Shown: positions 9,154 to 17,098 of the stretch, piece after piece
How the letters are laid out: each line of letters starts with the position of its first letter
Position numbering within the stretch: the first letter of the stretch is position 1
Assembly (NCBI GenBank): GCA_040007355.1
Contig: JBDTVE010000065.1
Coordinates: 1-39,341 of the forward strand
Direction of reading: 5' to 3'
DNA length: 39,341 nucleotides
DNA from: JACMLD01 sp040007355
Lineage (GTDB): Bacteria > Bacteroidota > Bacteroidia > Chitinophagales > Chitinophagaceae
Position numbers and translations under genes: made by a program
The notes under the pieces: model-generated
What the model saw: only the letters and a program-made list of their open reading frames with translations
The model's database searches: none
Told to the model about the DNA's origin: nothing

Positions 9154-10128
9154 ATGACTGTTTTGAAAAAGCTATTGCTGGCTTTCCCGCTATTGCTATG
9201 CCATCATTCTTCCTACTGCTGGGGATTTTATGCACACAGACAGATAAATTATTACGCCGTTTTTTTATTGCCACCGGAGATGATGGTATTGTACAAACCC
9301 AATATCAATTTTATCTCGGAACACGCAGTTGACCCCGATAAAAGAAGGTATGCGGTTGCAGGCGAAGCGCCGCGGCATTATATTGATATTGACCTCTACG
9401 GTAAAGAGGCCACCAGGGTATTGCCGCCCGCCTGGGACAGCGCGGTGGCGCGGTTTTCGGCCGATACATTAAACGCGCGGGGCATTGTGCCCTGGTGGGT
9501 ACAGACCATGATGCGCAGGCTAACGGCGGCATTCAAAGAAAAAAGCCAGGCTAAAATTCTAAAACTCTCGGCAGAAATTGGCCATTATATTGCCGATGCG
9601 CACGTGCCGCTGCATGCCTGCAGTAACCACAATGGCCAGTTTACGGATCAATTGGGCATCCACGCTTTCTGGGAAAGCCGGCTGCCCGAACTGCTGGCGG
9701 AAAAGGAATGGGATTTTTTTATTGGTAAGGCGGTGTATTTACCCAACCCTGCTGCCTTTATCTGGAAAAGGGTTTTTGAAAGTGCCGCCGCAGCAGACAC
9801 GGTGCTGCTTGAAGAGAAAAAACTATCGGAACAATTCGGCAGCGACCTCCGTTTTGCTTTCGAGGATAGAAACGGGGTGCTGGTGCGACAATATGCTGCC
9901 TCCTATACGCGCGCCTATAACGCATTGCTAAAGGGTATGGTAGAACGGCGGATGCAGCAATCCATTTACGCGGTTGCCGCTTTCTGGTATACCGCCTGGG
10001 TAAATGCCGGGCAACCCAATTTAAAAGAACTTTCCGGCAAAATATTTCCCGAAGAAGACATCAAAGAGTTTGAAAACCTTGATTTACAGTGGAGAAAGCT
10101 GGGTGGGCCGGTCAATGACCCTGAGTAA
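9154..10128 (+). CDS. secreted zinc-dependent phospholipase C / S1-P1 nuclease-like protein
   Basis: I start this at ATG 9154, where a clean signal peptide begins (MTVLKKLLLAFPLLL). Cleavage after Cys22 would expose Trp23 as the mature N-terminus. In this fold the N-terminal Trp itself binds zinc, and the other ligands are all visible: His28, Asp60 or Asp62, His75, His144, Asp148, His154, His170 and Glu174. The H-x3-D-x5-H block (HYIADAHVPLH) and the H-x3-E pair match the trinuclear zinc site. Glu as last ligand is as in clostridial phospholipase C, whereas P1 nuclease has Asp there. It could hydrolyse phospholipid headgroups or nucleic acid 3' phosphates. It would act in the periplasm or outside. 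An upstream frame to 9001 overlaps DUF502 and is not needed. Confidence 0.85.
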   Translation: MTVLKKLLLAFPLLLCHHSSYCWGFYAHRQINYYAVFLLPPEMMVLYKPNINFISEHAVDPDKRRYAVAGEAPRHYIDIDLYGKEATRVLPPAWDSAVARFSADTLNARGIVPWWVQTMMRRLTAAFKEKSQAKILKLSAEIGHYIADAHVPLHACSNHNGQFTDQLGIHAFWESRLPELLAEKEWDFFIGKAVYLPNPAAFIWKRVFESAAAADTVLLEEKKLSEQFGSDLRFAFEDRNGVLVRQYAASYTRAYNALLKGMVERRMQQSIYAVAAFWYTAWVNAGQPNLKELSGKIFPEEDIKEFENLDLQWRKLGGPVNDPE

Positions 10129-10242
10129 CCAATGGTTTTGCCGGGATATAGTTTTCATTAAAACATTCATCGGTACCAGTATCCTCCAAAAACTTTAAAA
10201 ACTTAACGCCTGGTGGAATAAGGGTGTTTTGCTCATTTCAAG

Positions 10243-10250
10243 TACATTTG
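10243..10250 (+). promoter_or_regulatory. -7 box upstream of serC
   Basis: TACATTTG matches TAnnTTTG exactly. No good -33 TTTG lies at the expected 19-21 bp. Transcription would begin near 10255, favouring the GTG starts at 10285 or 10288 over the TTG at 10261. Confidence 0.5.
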
Positions 10251-10284
10251 CAACTCATTTTTGAATCATCAACCTTTAATAGCC

Positions 10285-11352
10285 GTGGTGCATAATTTTA
10301 ATTCAGGTCCAAGTGTGTTGCCAAAAGAAGTATTTGAAGCGGCTAGCCAGGCCATCCTTGATTTCAATAACACAGGATTATCCATTTTGGAAATTGGCCA
10401 TCGCACCGCCTGGTTCCAGGAGGTAATGGATGAGGCCGTATCGCTGGCAAAAGAATTAATGGAACTGGACAACGGGCACGAGGTATTGTTTCTGCATGGC
10501 GGCGCATCTACTCAATTCTTCCAGGTACCCATGAATTTGCTGGATGAGACGGCAACGGCCGCTTACCTGGACTGCGGAACCTGGGGTACCAAGGCCATCA
10601 AAGAGGCAAAATTGTTTGGCAAGGTAGATATGGTGGCGTCATCAAAAGATAAAGATTATACCTATATACCCAAAGGCTATAGTATCCCGGCCAATGCCGC
10701 CTATTTTCACTATACCACCAACAATACTATTGAAGGCACCCAAATGCATGCCATACCGGAAACGGATACTCCGCTGATTGCGGACATGAGCAGCGATATA
10801 TTAAGCCGCCGGCTGGACTATAACCGTTTTGCACTGATCTATGCAGGCGCGCAGAAAAACGTGGGTGCTGCAGGTGTAAACATGGTTATCGTTAAAAAAG
10901 ACATACTGGGCCGGGTAAACCGCAAACTGCCTTCCATGATGGACTACCGCAACCATATTGAAAACGGTTCCATGCTGAATACACCCCCGGTGTTTGCCGT
11001 GTATGTTTGTATGCTTACCCTGCGATGGCTAAAAAAGCAGGGGGGCATTCCCGTTATTGAAAGGCAGAACGAAGCCAAGGCAGCACTGCTGTACAATACA
11101 CTGGATGCCTTGCCCGTATTTACGCCCAAAGTTGCCAGAGAAGACAGGAGTTTGATGAACGTGGTATGGATCATGAAGGACGCGGACCTGGAAAAACAAT
11201 TCCTGGCCACCTGCAAAGAAGCCGGCATGATAGGAATAAAGGGACATAGAACCGTGGGCGGATTCCGCGCCTCTTTATACAATGCCCTGACCATTGACAG
11301 TGTACAGGCGTTAACCGCTTTGATGACAGATTTTGCAAAAAGAAAAGGATAG
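10285..11352 (+). CDS. serC: phosphoserine aminotransferase
   Basis: SerC converts 3-phosphohydroxypyruvate and glutamate to O-phosphoserine and 2-oxoglutarate, the second step of serine synthesis; it also works in pyridoxal phosphate synthesis in some bacteria. The N-terminus HNFNSGPSVLPKEV and GHRTAWFQEV are characteristic. GGASTQFFQVPMN binds the cofactor phosphate, and the pyridoxal phosphate lysine is K191 in YAGAQKNVG. The end GFRASLYNALTIDSVQAL is typical. No ATG is available; I choose GTG 10285 (or 10288), giving 355 residues, the normal length. TTG 10261 would leave almost no leader after the -7 box at 10243. A phosphoglycerate dehydrogenase gene (serA), often adjacent in related genomes, is not here; a DUF1015 gene follows instead. 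Confidence 0.95.
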   Translation: MVHNFNSGPSVLPKEVFEAASQAILDFNNTGLSILEIGHRTAWFQEVMDEAVSLAKELMELDNGHEVLFLHGGASTQFFQVPMNLLDETATAAYLDCGTWGTKAIKEAKLFGKVDMVASSKDKDYTYIPKGYSIPANAAYFHYTTNNTIEGTQMHAIPETDTPLIADMSSDILSRRLDYNRFALIYAGAQKNVGAAGVNMVIVKKDILGRVNRKLPSMMDYRNHIENGSMLNTPPVFAVYVCMLTLRWLKKQGGIPVIERQNEAKAALLYNTLDALPVFTPKVAREDRSLMNVVWIMKDADLEKQFLATCKEAGMIGIKGHRTVGGFRASLYNALTIDSVQALTALMTDFAKRKG

Positions 11353-11372
11353 CTAAAGGATCGCTGATTGCT

Positions 11373-11429
11373 GATTTTGTGATTTACCAATAGTGGCCCA
11401 AGCAATGAGGAAACCCCAATCACGAAATC
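11373..11429. repeat. inverted AT-rich repeat between serC and DUF1015
   Basis: GATTTTGTGATT (11373-11384) and AATCACGAAATC (11418-11429) are inverted copies with one mismatch, and the right copy is followed by a partial direct repeat (CACGAAAT). It could be an intergenic mRNA hairpin or a dispersed intergenic repeat. Confidence 0.35.
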
Positions 11430-11468
11430 ACGAAATTCCCAAATCTCAAAATTTATATAAATTATTTC

Positions 11469-12704
11469 ATGGCTACCATTGTTCCTTTTAAAGCATTAAG
11501 ACCAAAACCAGAACTTGCAGCAAAGCTTGCCTCAAGGCCATACGATGTACTAAACTCGGCTGAAGCAAGGCAGGAAGTAAAAGGCAATGCCTGTTCGTTT
11601 TTACATATCACCAAGGCCGAAGTTGATTTGCCGGATAACATTGATATACATGCGCAGGAAGTATACCTGAAAGCCAAAGAAAACCTGGATGCCTTTGTTA
11701 GAAAAGAAATACTGTTCCGGGAACTGAAACCCTGTTACTATATCTACCGGCTAACCATGAATGGCCGAAGCCAGACCGGCCTGGTATGTGGCAGTTCGGT
11801 AGACGATTATGAGAACGATATTATAAGAAAACACGAGTTTACCCGGCCAGAAAAAGAACAGGATCGCATCAACCATATCAAAACCAGCGGCGCGCAGACC
11901 GGCAATGTTTTTTTAGCTTACCGGAACGTGGAGGAAATTGATGAACTGGTGGAAAAATGGAAGGCCGTACATGAACCGGTATATGATTTTGTTGCCGATG
12001 ATTGTATAACCCATACGGTCTGGATAGTAAACGACGGCAAGACCATCGACGGTGTTACCCGGCTGTTTGCCACCAAAGTACCTTTTACCTATATTGCCGA
12101 CGGTCACCACCGTGCCGCTTCTGCTGCCAAACTGCGCAAGTCGCTGGGCAACCGGACAGGGGAGGGGGCAGACTATTTTCTCACTACCCTGTTCCCTTCT
12201 GACCAATTGCATATAATGGATTATAACCGCGTGGTAAAAGATCTGAATGGTTTTAGCAATACGGATTTTATGAAACAACTGCAGCAGGATTTTGATTGTG
12301 AACTGGTGGGTAAAACAGTGTACCAGCCCAAAACACTCCACAGCTTTGGCATGTACCTGGATGGCACCTGGTATAAGCTCACGGCAAAAAAACACAGTTA
12401 CAGCAATGACCCCATCGGCGTACTGGATGTAACCATTCTCTCGGAAAAGGTCTTAGATCAGATACTGGGTATTAAAGACCAGCGCACCGATAAGCGGATT
12501 GATTTTGTTGGGGGCATCCGCGGTTTAACCGAACTGGAAAAAAGAGTAAACAGCGGTGAAATGAAAGTTGCCTTTAGCCTTTACCCGGTAAGCATCCCGC
12601 AATTGTTTGATATAGCAGACAGCGGTAATATAATGCCGCCCAAAAGCACCTGGTTTGAGCCTAAATTACGAGATGGGTTACTGACCCACCTGGTATATGA
12701 ATAA
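11469..12704 (+). CDS. DUF1015 family protein
   Basis: The 411-residue protein belongs to DUF1015: it opens IVPFKALRPKPELAAKLASRPYDVL and carries the hallmark YIADGHHRAASAAKL (about residues 205-219). Late on it has DKRIDFVGGIRGL, then VAFSLYPVSIPQLFDIAD and MPPKSTWFEPKLRDGLL. No transmembrane segment or signal is present, so it should be cytoplasmic. The DGHHR motif resembles the core of ParB/sulfiredoxin-fold proteins, a fold that includes the free-serine kinases SerK and SbnI. Lying directly after serC, it may act on serine or phosphoserine. That is inference; the family has no settled function that I know of. Confidence 0.9.
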   Translation: MATIVPFKALRPKPELAAKLASRPYDVLNSAEARQEVKGNACSFLHITKAEVDLPDNIDIHAQEVYLKAKENLDAFVRKEILFRELKPCYYIYRLTMNGRSQTGLVCGSSVDDYENDIIRKHEFTRPEKEQDRINHIKTSGAQTGNVFLAYRNVEEIDELVEKWKAVHEPVYDFVADDCITHTVWIVNDGKTIDGVTRLFATKVPFTYIADGHHRAASAAKLRKSLGNRTGEGADYFLTTLFPSDQLHIMDYNRVVKDLNGFSNTDFMKQLQQDFDCELVGKTVYQPKTLHSFGMYLDGTWYKLTAKKHSYSNDPIGVLDVTILSEKVLDQILGIKDQRTDKRIDFVGGIRGLTELEKRVNSGEMKVAFSLYPVSIPQLFDIADSGNIMPPKSTWFEPKLRDGLLTHLVYE

Positions 12705-12780
12705 ATACATGGACCGGTGCAAACCGGCCTGGTGGCCAGTTTTAACAAAAACAGGCGGCCGGGGGTTTTCTTCAATACTT

Positions 12781-12788
12781 TATCTTTG
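12781..12788 (+). promoter_or_regulatory. -7 box directly before the TPR gene
   Basis: TATCTTTG matches TAnnTTTG exactly and ends 5 nt before the ATG at 12794, predicting a leaderless or nearly leaderless transcript. No clear -33 element is seen, which lowers confidence. Confidence 0.4.
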
Positions 12789-12793
12789 GAACT

Positions 12794-13810
12794 ATGAAAA
12801 AGATAGCAGGTTTTATCGTTTGTTTCCTGATCACGGGCGCGGCCTTTCTGCAGGCGCAGGATGCGAAGACCTTGCAGGAAACCGCCCGCAATTTTGCAAA
12901 AGAGGGCGACTATAGTAACGCCATATTGGTGCTGGGCAAGGCACATGAACAGGAACCAGATAATATGGGTGTCAGTAAAGACCTGGCCCTCGCGTATTTT
13001 CAAAAATCAGACTATCCCAAAATGCAGGGGGTATTAAAACCATTGCTGGAAAGACCCGATGCCGATGCGGAAGTTTACCAGTTGGGCGGCATGCTGAATA
13101 AGGTAACCGGCGACACAAAAGAATGCGAGCGCATTTATAAAAAAGGCCTGAAAAATTTTCCAGACAGCGGCCCCTTGTTAAATGATTATGGCGAACTGTT
13201 GTGGGCCAAACAGGATTATACCGCTATAAAACAATGGGAACGCGGCATTCGGGTAGACCCTGCCTATACCAGCAATTACTATAATGCTGCCAAATATTAT
13301 TATTTTACGAAGGACAAGGCCTGGAGCCTGATCTACGGGGAACTGTTTGTAAACTTGGAAAGCTTTAGTCGCCGCACCGTGGAAGTAAAAAATATATTGC
13401 TGGAAGGCTATAAAAAATTGTTCACTGATGCAGACATTATGAAAAATCAGGATACCCGTAATGAATTTGCGGTAGCATTTCTTACCAACATGAACAAACA
13501 AGCCGTTGCAGCAAAAAATGGCATTACCCCGGAAACATTGATCATGATACGGACCCGTTTCTTACTGGACTGGTTTGAAAAAGATGCCGCTAAATTTCCT
13601 TTTAAATTATTTGATTACCAGCGGCAACTCCTGAAAGAAGGAAACTTTACGGCCTACAATCAATGGTTGTTTGGCAGCGTACAGAATCTGGCCGCATTTG
13701 AAAACTGGACCAATACCCATAACATCGAATACAAGCAATTTACAAACATGCAAAGCAGCCGCCTGTTTAAGCTGGCGGCCGGACAGTATTACCAGAATAT
13801 TTCAAGATAA
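12794..13810 (+). CDS. exported tetratricopeptide-repeat protein
   Basis: The 338-residue protein starts with a signal peptide (MKKIAGFIVCFLITGAAFLQAQ). TPR-like helix pairs follow: ARNFAKEGDYSNAILVLGKAHEQEPDN, then DLALAYFQKSDYPKMQGVLKPLL, CERIYKKGLKNFPDSGPLLNDYGELLW and KQWERGIRVDPAYTSNYYNAAKYYY. The C-terminal half (about 200-338) is helical with no recognised domain. It is probably a periplasmic or outer-membrane-associated scaffold. It has its own putative -7 box and a strong terminator, so it is probably a single-gene unit. Confidence 0.85.
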   Translation: MKKIAGFIVCFLITGAAFLQAQDAKTLQETARNFAKEGDYSNAILVLGKAHEQEPDNMGVSKDLALAYFQKSDYPKMQGVLKPLLERPDADAEVYQLGGMLNKVTGDTKECERIYKKGLKNFPDSGPLLNDYGELLWAKQDYTAIKQWERGIRVDPAYTSNYYNAAKYYYFTKDKAWSLIYGELFVNLESFSRRTVEVKNILLEGYKKLFTDADIMKNQDTRNEFAVAFLTNMNKQAVAAKNGITPETLIMIRTRFLLDWFEKDAAKFPFKLFDYQRQLLKEGNFTAYNQWLFGSVQNLAAFENWTNTHNIEYKQFTNMQSSRLFKLAAGQYYQNISR

Positions 13811-13827
13811 AAAAACATTACAGGCTG

Positions 13828-13857
13828 GCCCCGGTATCACTCACCGGGGCTTTTTTT
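13828..13857 (+). terminator. rho-independent terminator after the TPR gene
   Basis: GCCCCGGT (13828-13835) and ACCGGGGC (13843-13850) form a perfect 8-bp stem with a 7-nt loop, followed at once by seven T. This is a textbook intrinsic terminator 17 nt past the TPR gene stop codon. Confidence 0.9.
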
Positions 13858-13984
13858 ATACTGCTTTTTTAGTTAATTTCAGTAAGATGATTGCTGCATG
13901 TTTATAGCAAGCGTTAAAGAGAAATTATATACAAACGGGCAGCCTGGTATAAACATGGCTGACAAAACAACTAACGATTGCAAT

Positions 13985-15760
13985 ATGGAGCCTACACGAT
14001 TATTTGATTGCCTGTCATATATGCTTAGCACCAAACCCCTGCCAGATATGCTGGCGGCTAAAGAGAATGGTCAATGGCGTAGGTACAGTACAGCAGAGGT
14101 AAAAGAGATAGTAGATAAACTGGCTGGTGGTTTACTGAATATGGGCATCAGCGGTGGCGATATGACCGATACCGGTCGCGATAAGATTGCCATCCTCAGC
14201 AAGAACAGACCGGAATGGCTGATGCTTGACCTGGCCATACAACAGATTGGCGCCATATTAACGCCGGTTTATCCAACCATCAATGTAAACGAGCTGGAAT
14301 TTGTTTTGAACGATGCGGAGGTGAAAATGATTTTTGTGAATGATGAGGACGGTTATAATAAGGTAATGAGTATTAAAGGCAGGCTGCCATCGGTAAAAGA
14401 AATATTTGCATTTGAGCACGTAACCAATGCACGCCATTGGAAAGAGATTGTCAACGCCGCCACACCGGAATCGGTGGGTCGTATTGCCGCCATTGCAGAA
14501 AAGATAAAATACGAAGACCTGGCTACCATTATTTACACCTCCGGCACTACCGGAACACCCAAGGGCGTAATGCTTAGCCATAAGAACATTCTCAGCAATG
14601 TAATGGCCAGCGTTCCCTGTTTTCCGCCGGGAGAAAATCTGCGAGCGCTGAGCTTTCTGCCGTTGAATCATATACTGGAAAGAATGGTGAGTTATCTCTA
14701 CCTGTTTAAGGGCACGGCCATTTACCACGCAGAAAGTCTTGAAAGCATCGCTGAAAACCTGAAAGAAGTAAAGCCCCAGTTGTTTACAACCGTACCGCGC
14801 CTGCTGGAAAAAGTATATGACCGCATCATGTCAAAAGGCAACGAGTTGGGCGGTATAAAACGGAAACTGTTTTTCTGGGCGCACGGGCTGGCGGAAAAAT
14901 TTGAGATCAATAAAAACCAGGGTTTTTGGTTCACCATGCAACTGGCCCTTGCCAACAAACTCATATTTAGTAAATGGCGGGAGGGCCTTGGCAATCATTT
15001 GCTTTGTATAATCAGCGGCGGCGCGGCCTGCCAGGTAAGATTGATACGCATTTTTACTGCGGCAAGAATACCGATAATGGAAGGATATGGTTTAACTGAA
15101 ACCTCGCCCGTTATCAGTGTAAACCGTTATGAAGAAAAAGGGCGAAAATTTGGAACCGTTGGCCCGCTGCTGGATGGCGTGGAAGTAAAAATTGCAGAGG
15201 ACGGAGAGATAGTTTGCAAGGGACCCAATATAATGATTGGTTATTATAAAAGGCACGACCTGACTGCGGAAGTCATGGCAGACGGCTGGTATCTGACGGG
15301 TGATATTGGTATGATGGATGGTCCGTTCCTGAAAATAACCGACCGAAAAAAAGAATTGTTTAAAACTAGCGGTGGTAAATATGTGGCGCCCCTGGCCATT
15401 GAAAACAAGCTCAAGGAATCCATTTATGTTGAACAGGTGATGGTGGTAGGCGCGGAAAGAAAATTTGTCGGCGCACTGATTGTGCCGTCTTTTTCCAATT
15501 TACAGGAGTGGTGCCGACAGCAGAATATCGTTTATACCGGCAATGAAGCCATCATTCACCACCCCGCCGTAATTGCCTTCTTTAAAGAACTGGTGGAAAG
15601 CTTCAATAAATTTTTTAACCACGTAGAGCAGATTAAAAAATTTGAATTGCTGTCGCACGAATGGAGCATCGATACCGGCGAGATGACACCAAAGATGAGC
15701 ATCAAAAGAAAAGTAGTGTTGGAAAAATACCGCGGGGCGATAGACCGAATCTACCAATAA
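13985..15760 (+). CDS. long-chain fatty acid-CoA ligase (AMP-forming)
   Basis: This ANL-superfamily enzyme activates fatty acids with ATP to acyl-AMP and then to acyl-CoA. Visible motifs are the phosphate loop IIYTSGTTGTPKGVMLSH, FLPLNHILERM, the adenine-site GYGLTETSPVIS, the hinge region YLTGDIG...DRKKELFKTSGGKYVAP, and a late Lys-containing segment (TPKMSIKRKVV). That order and the roughly 590-residue length fit the FadD/long-chain ACS group. The frame is open to ATG 13898, with further ATGs at 13955 and 13985. I choose 13985 (MEPTRLFDCL) because homologues usually begin at that TRLFD block, but 13898 cannot be excluded. It converges with the desaturase gene; both act on lipids, but they cannot share an operon. 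Confidence 0.93.
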   Translation: MEPTRLFDCLSYMLSTKPLPDMLAAKENGQWRRYSTAEVKEIVDKLAGGLLNMGISGGDMTDTGRDKIAILSKNRPEWLMLDLAIQQIGAILTPVYPTINVNELEFVLNDAEVKMIFVNDEDGYNKVMSIKGRLPSVKEIFAFEHVTNARHWKEIVNAATPESVGRIAAIAEKIKYEDLATIIYTSGTTGTPKGVMLSHKNILSNVMASVPCFPPGENLRALSFLPLNHILERMVSYLYLFKGTAIYHAESLESIAENLKEVKPQLFTTVPRLLEKVYDRIMSKGNELGGIKRKLFFWAHGLAEKFEINKNQGFWFTMQLALANKLIFSKWREGLGNHLLCIISGGAACQVRLIRIFTAARIPIMEGYGLTETSPVISVNRYEEKGRKFGTVGPLLDGVEVKIAEDGEIVCKGPNIMIGYYKRHDLTAEVMADGWYLTGDIGMMDGPFLKITDRKKELFKTSGGKYVAPLAIENKLKESIYVEQVMVVGAERKFVGALIVPSFSNLQEWCRQQNIVYTGNEAIIHHPAVIAFFKELVESFNKFFNHVEQIKKFELLSHEWSIDTGEMTPKMSIKRKVVLEKYRGAIDRIYQ

Positions 15761-15879
15761 TGATGGGCATGTAAGCGCTGTTTTGTAAACGTCTATTGAG
15801 CACCGCCACACGCATCTGCCACCCATTTCCCGCGTTCATTTTCCGCTGCCAGGCTTGTCTTATATTGACATCCGTAAAT

Positions 15880-16911
15880 TTATAAGGTTGTTGCTACCTG
15901 CTGCGTGGTCTTGTTATCAATTAAATCGAGATCGGGAATAGACGTATCGGTTAATTTTACTTTTCCTCTTTCTTTCCGAATGACTCTTGAAAACAGGGAG
16001 ATTTCTTTGTCAAACAGGAACCTGAAAAACAATTTTGTCCAGGAAGTATGATATGCCAGGCTATTATAAAAGCTGCCGGCATTTTTTCTTATCTGGGGAA
16101 GCCTGTTCCAGGGCACAGATGGAAAATCATGGTGCTCATTGTGATATCCAACATTAAAAGCCACTGTATTCAGGACACCGTAATAACTATGCGTCTCCTG
16201 TTCTTCGCCGCTGGTAAGATAATGTTCCTGTATCCAGCGGGCGCCCAATGGATGCAAACCGATTGAAAAAAAGAAGCTAAAGAGTAAAAATAAAATGGCT
16301 TTTAATCCAAAGAACCAGCAAATAGCAACAATAAAAATGGCCTGTAAACTGAAATTCATGGCCACCCATTTATCAAATGGCCTGATTTCTTTTAAACGCG
16401 AAATCCGGAAAAGCTGAAAAATAGGATAAAACAAAAGCCATAGCGCCTTGCCGATAAAATAATTATTGATAAGTTTTGCTTCCCATTTATTGGGCAGATC
16501 CGCATCCAGTTCATGAACGCCTTGGAAAGAATGATGTTTGATATGATAACGTTCAAAAGAAATCGAACTGGGAAACAATTGCGGCAGGTTGGCAATCATA
16601 CCCGCCCAGCGATTGGCCGACCGGTTTTTAAACAACAGGTGGTGTGCGCATTCGTGTATCATTACAAACAAGGCATGGTCTGCAAATGCGCCCAATAAGT
16701 AAGCAGCGCCCACTACCAGCCACCAGGATTGATCTTTTAACAGCCAGGCCATTACTACCTGGAAAGCGACAATACCTAAAATAATAAAAATGGTACGGGG
16801 ATTTTTGCCAATCAGCTTTCGCATTTCGGGATGCTGCTGCAAAATTTGCTTGGTCCGCAACCGGTGCGGTTCCTGTTTTTCTGAATGCGTAAAATCGGTT
16901 TTCCTGGCCAT
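15880..16911 (-). CDS. membrane fatty acid desaturase resembling sphingolipid (dihydroceramide) Delta4-desaturase
   Basis: The 343-residue protein has the three histidine boxes of membrane di-iron desaturases: HECAHH (86-91), HIKHH (123-127) and HNEHH (257-261). Hydrophobic segments lie at about 40-80, 150-170 and 190-218. Beyond the boxes it follows the eukaryotic DEGS pattern as I recall it. It has an N-terminal PH-x2-R-x3-IL-x3-PE block (about 15-29), LGxxxxxEHY-type GLHPLGARWIQEHY (218-231), ETHSYYGVLN and FNVGYHNEHHDFPSVPW. The end YHTSWTKLF...ISLFSRV also fits. DEGS enzymes put a trans-4 double bond (or C4 hydroxyl) into dihydroceramide. The DEGS resemblance is seen; a bacterial sphingolipid substrate is inferred. 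A general acyl-lipid desaturase is the alternative. Confidence 0.85.
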   Translation of the reverse strand: MARKTDFTHSEKQEPHRLRTKQILQQHPEMRKLIGKNPRTIFIILGIVAFQVVMAWLLKDQSWWLVVGAAYLLGAFADHALFVMIHECAHHLLFKNRSANRWAGMIANLPQLFPSSISFERYHIKHHSFQGVHELDADLPNKWEAKLINNYFIGKALWLLFYPIFQLFRISRLKEIRPFDKWVAMNFSLQAIFIVAICWFFGLKAILFLLFSFFFSIGLHPLGARWIQEHYLTSGEEQETHSYYGVLNTVAFNVGYHNEHHDFPSVPWNRLPQIRKNAGSFYNSLAYHTSWTKLFFRFLFDKEISLFSRVIRKERGKVKLTDTSIPDLDLIDNKTTQQVATTL

Positions 16912-17036
16912 CTTGGGTAGTAATATGATGTTGAAAAGCTGTCAAGTTACAGTTATAAATTCATAGTGCCATAGCCATATAATAACCTATTGATAAACAG
17001 ATTGTTATCTCTTATTGATGGGCTTTAAAACGGCCT

Positions 17037-17076
17037 TTAAAAAAATAAAAAAACCACCGGTAGAAACCGGCGGTTT
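17037..17076 (-). terminator. terminator of the large T9SS protein gene
   Basis: Read on the minus strand, AAACCGCCGGT and ACCGGTGGTTT (plus 17076-17066 and 17061-17051) pair with one G-U wobble around a 4-nt loop. They run into a long T-rich tract (17053-17037). The stem begins about 20 nt past the stop codon at 17099, and the U-tract favours minus-strand termination. Confidence 0.85.
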
Positions 17077-17098
17077 GTAAAAAAACAGCTAACGATAC

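Noticed and set aside
10261..10284. TTG at 10261 as start of serC
   Set aside because: It is only 10 nt after the -7 box and adds eight residues not seen in SerC; the GTG at 10285 or 10288 gives the usual N-terminus.
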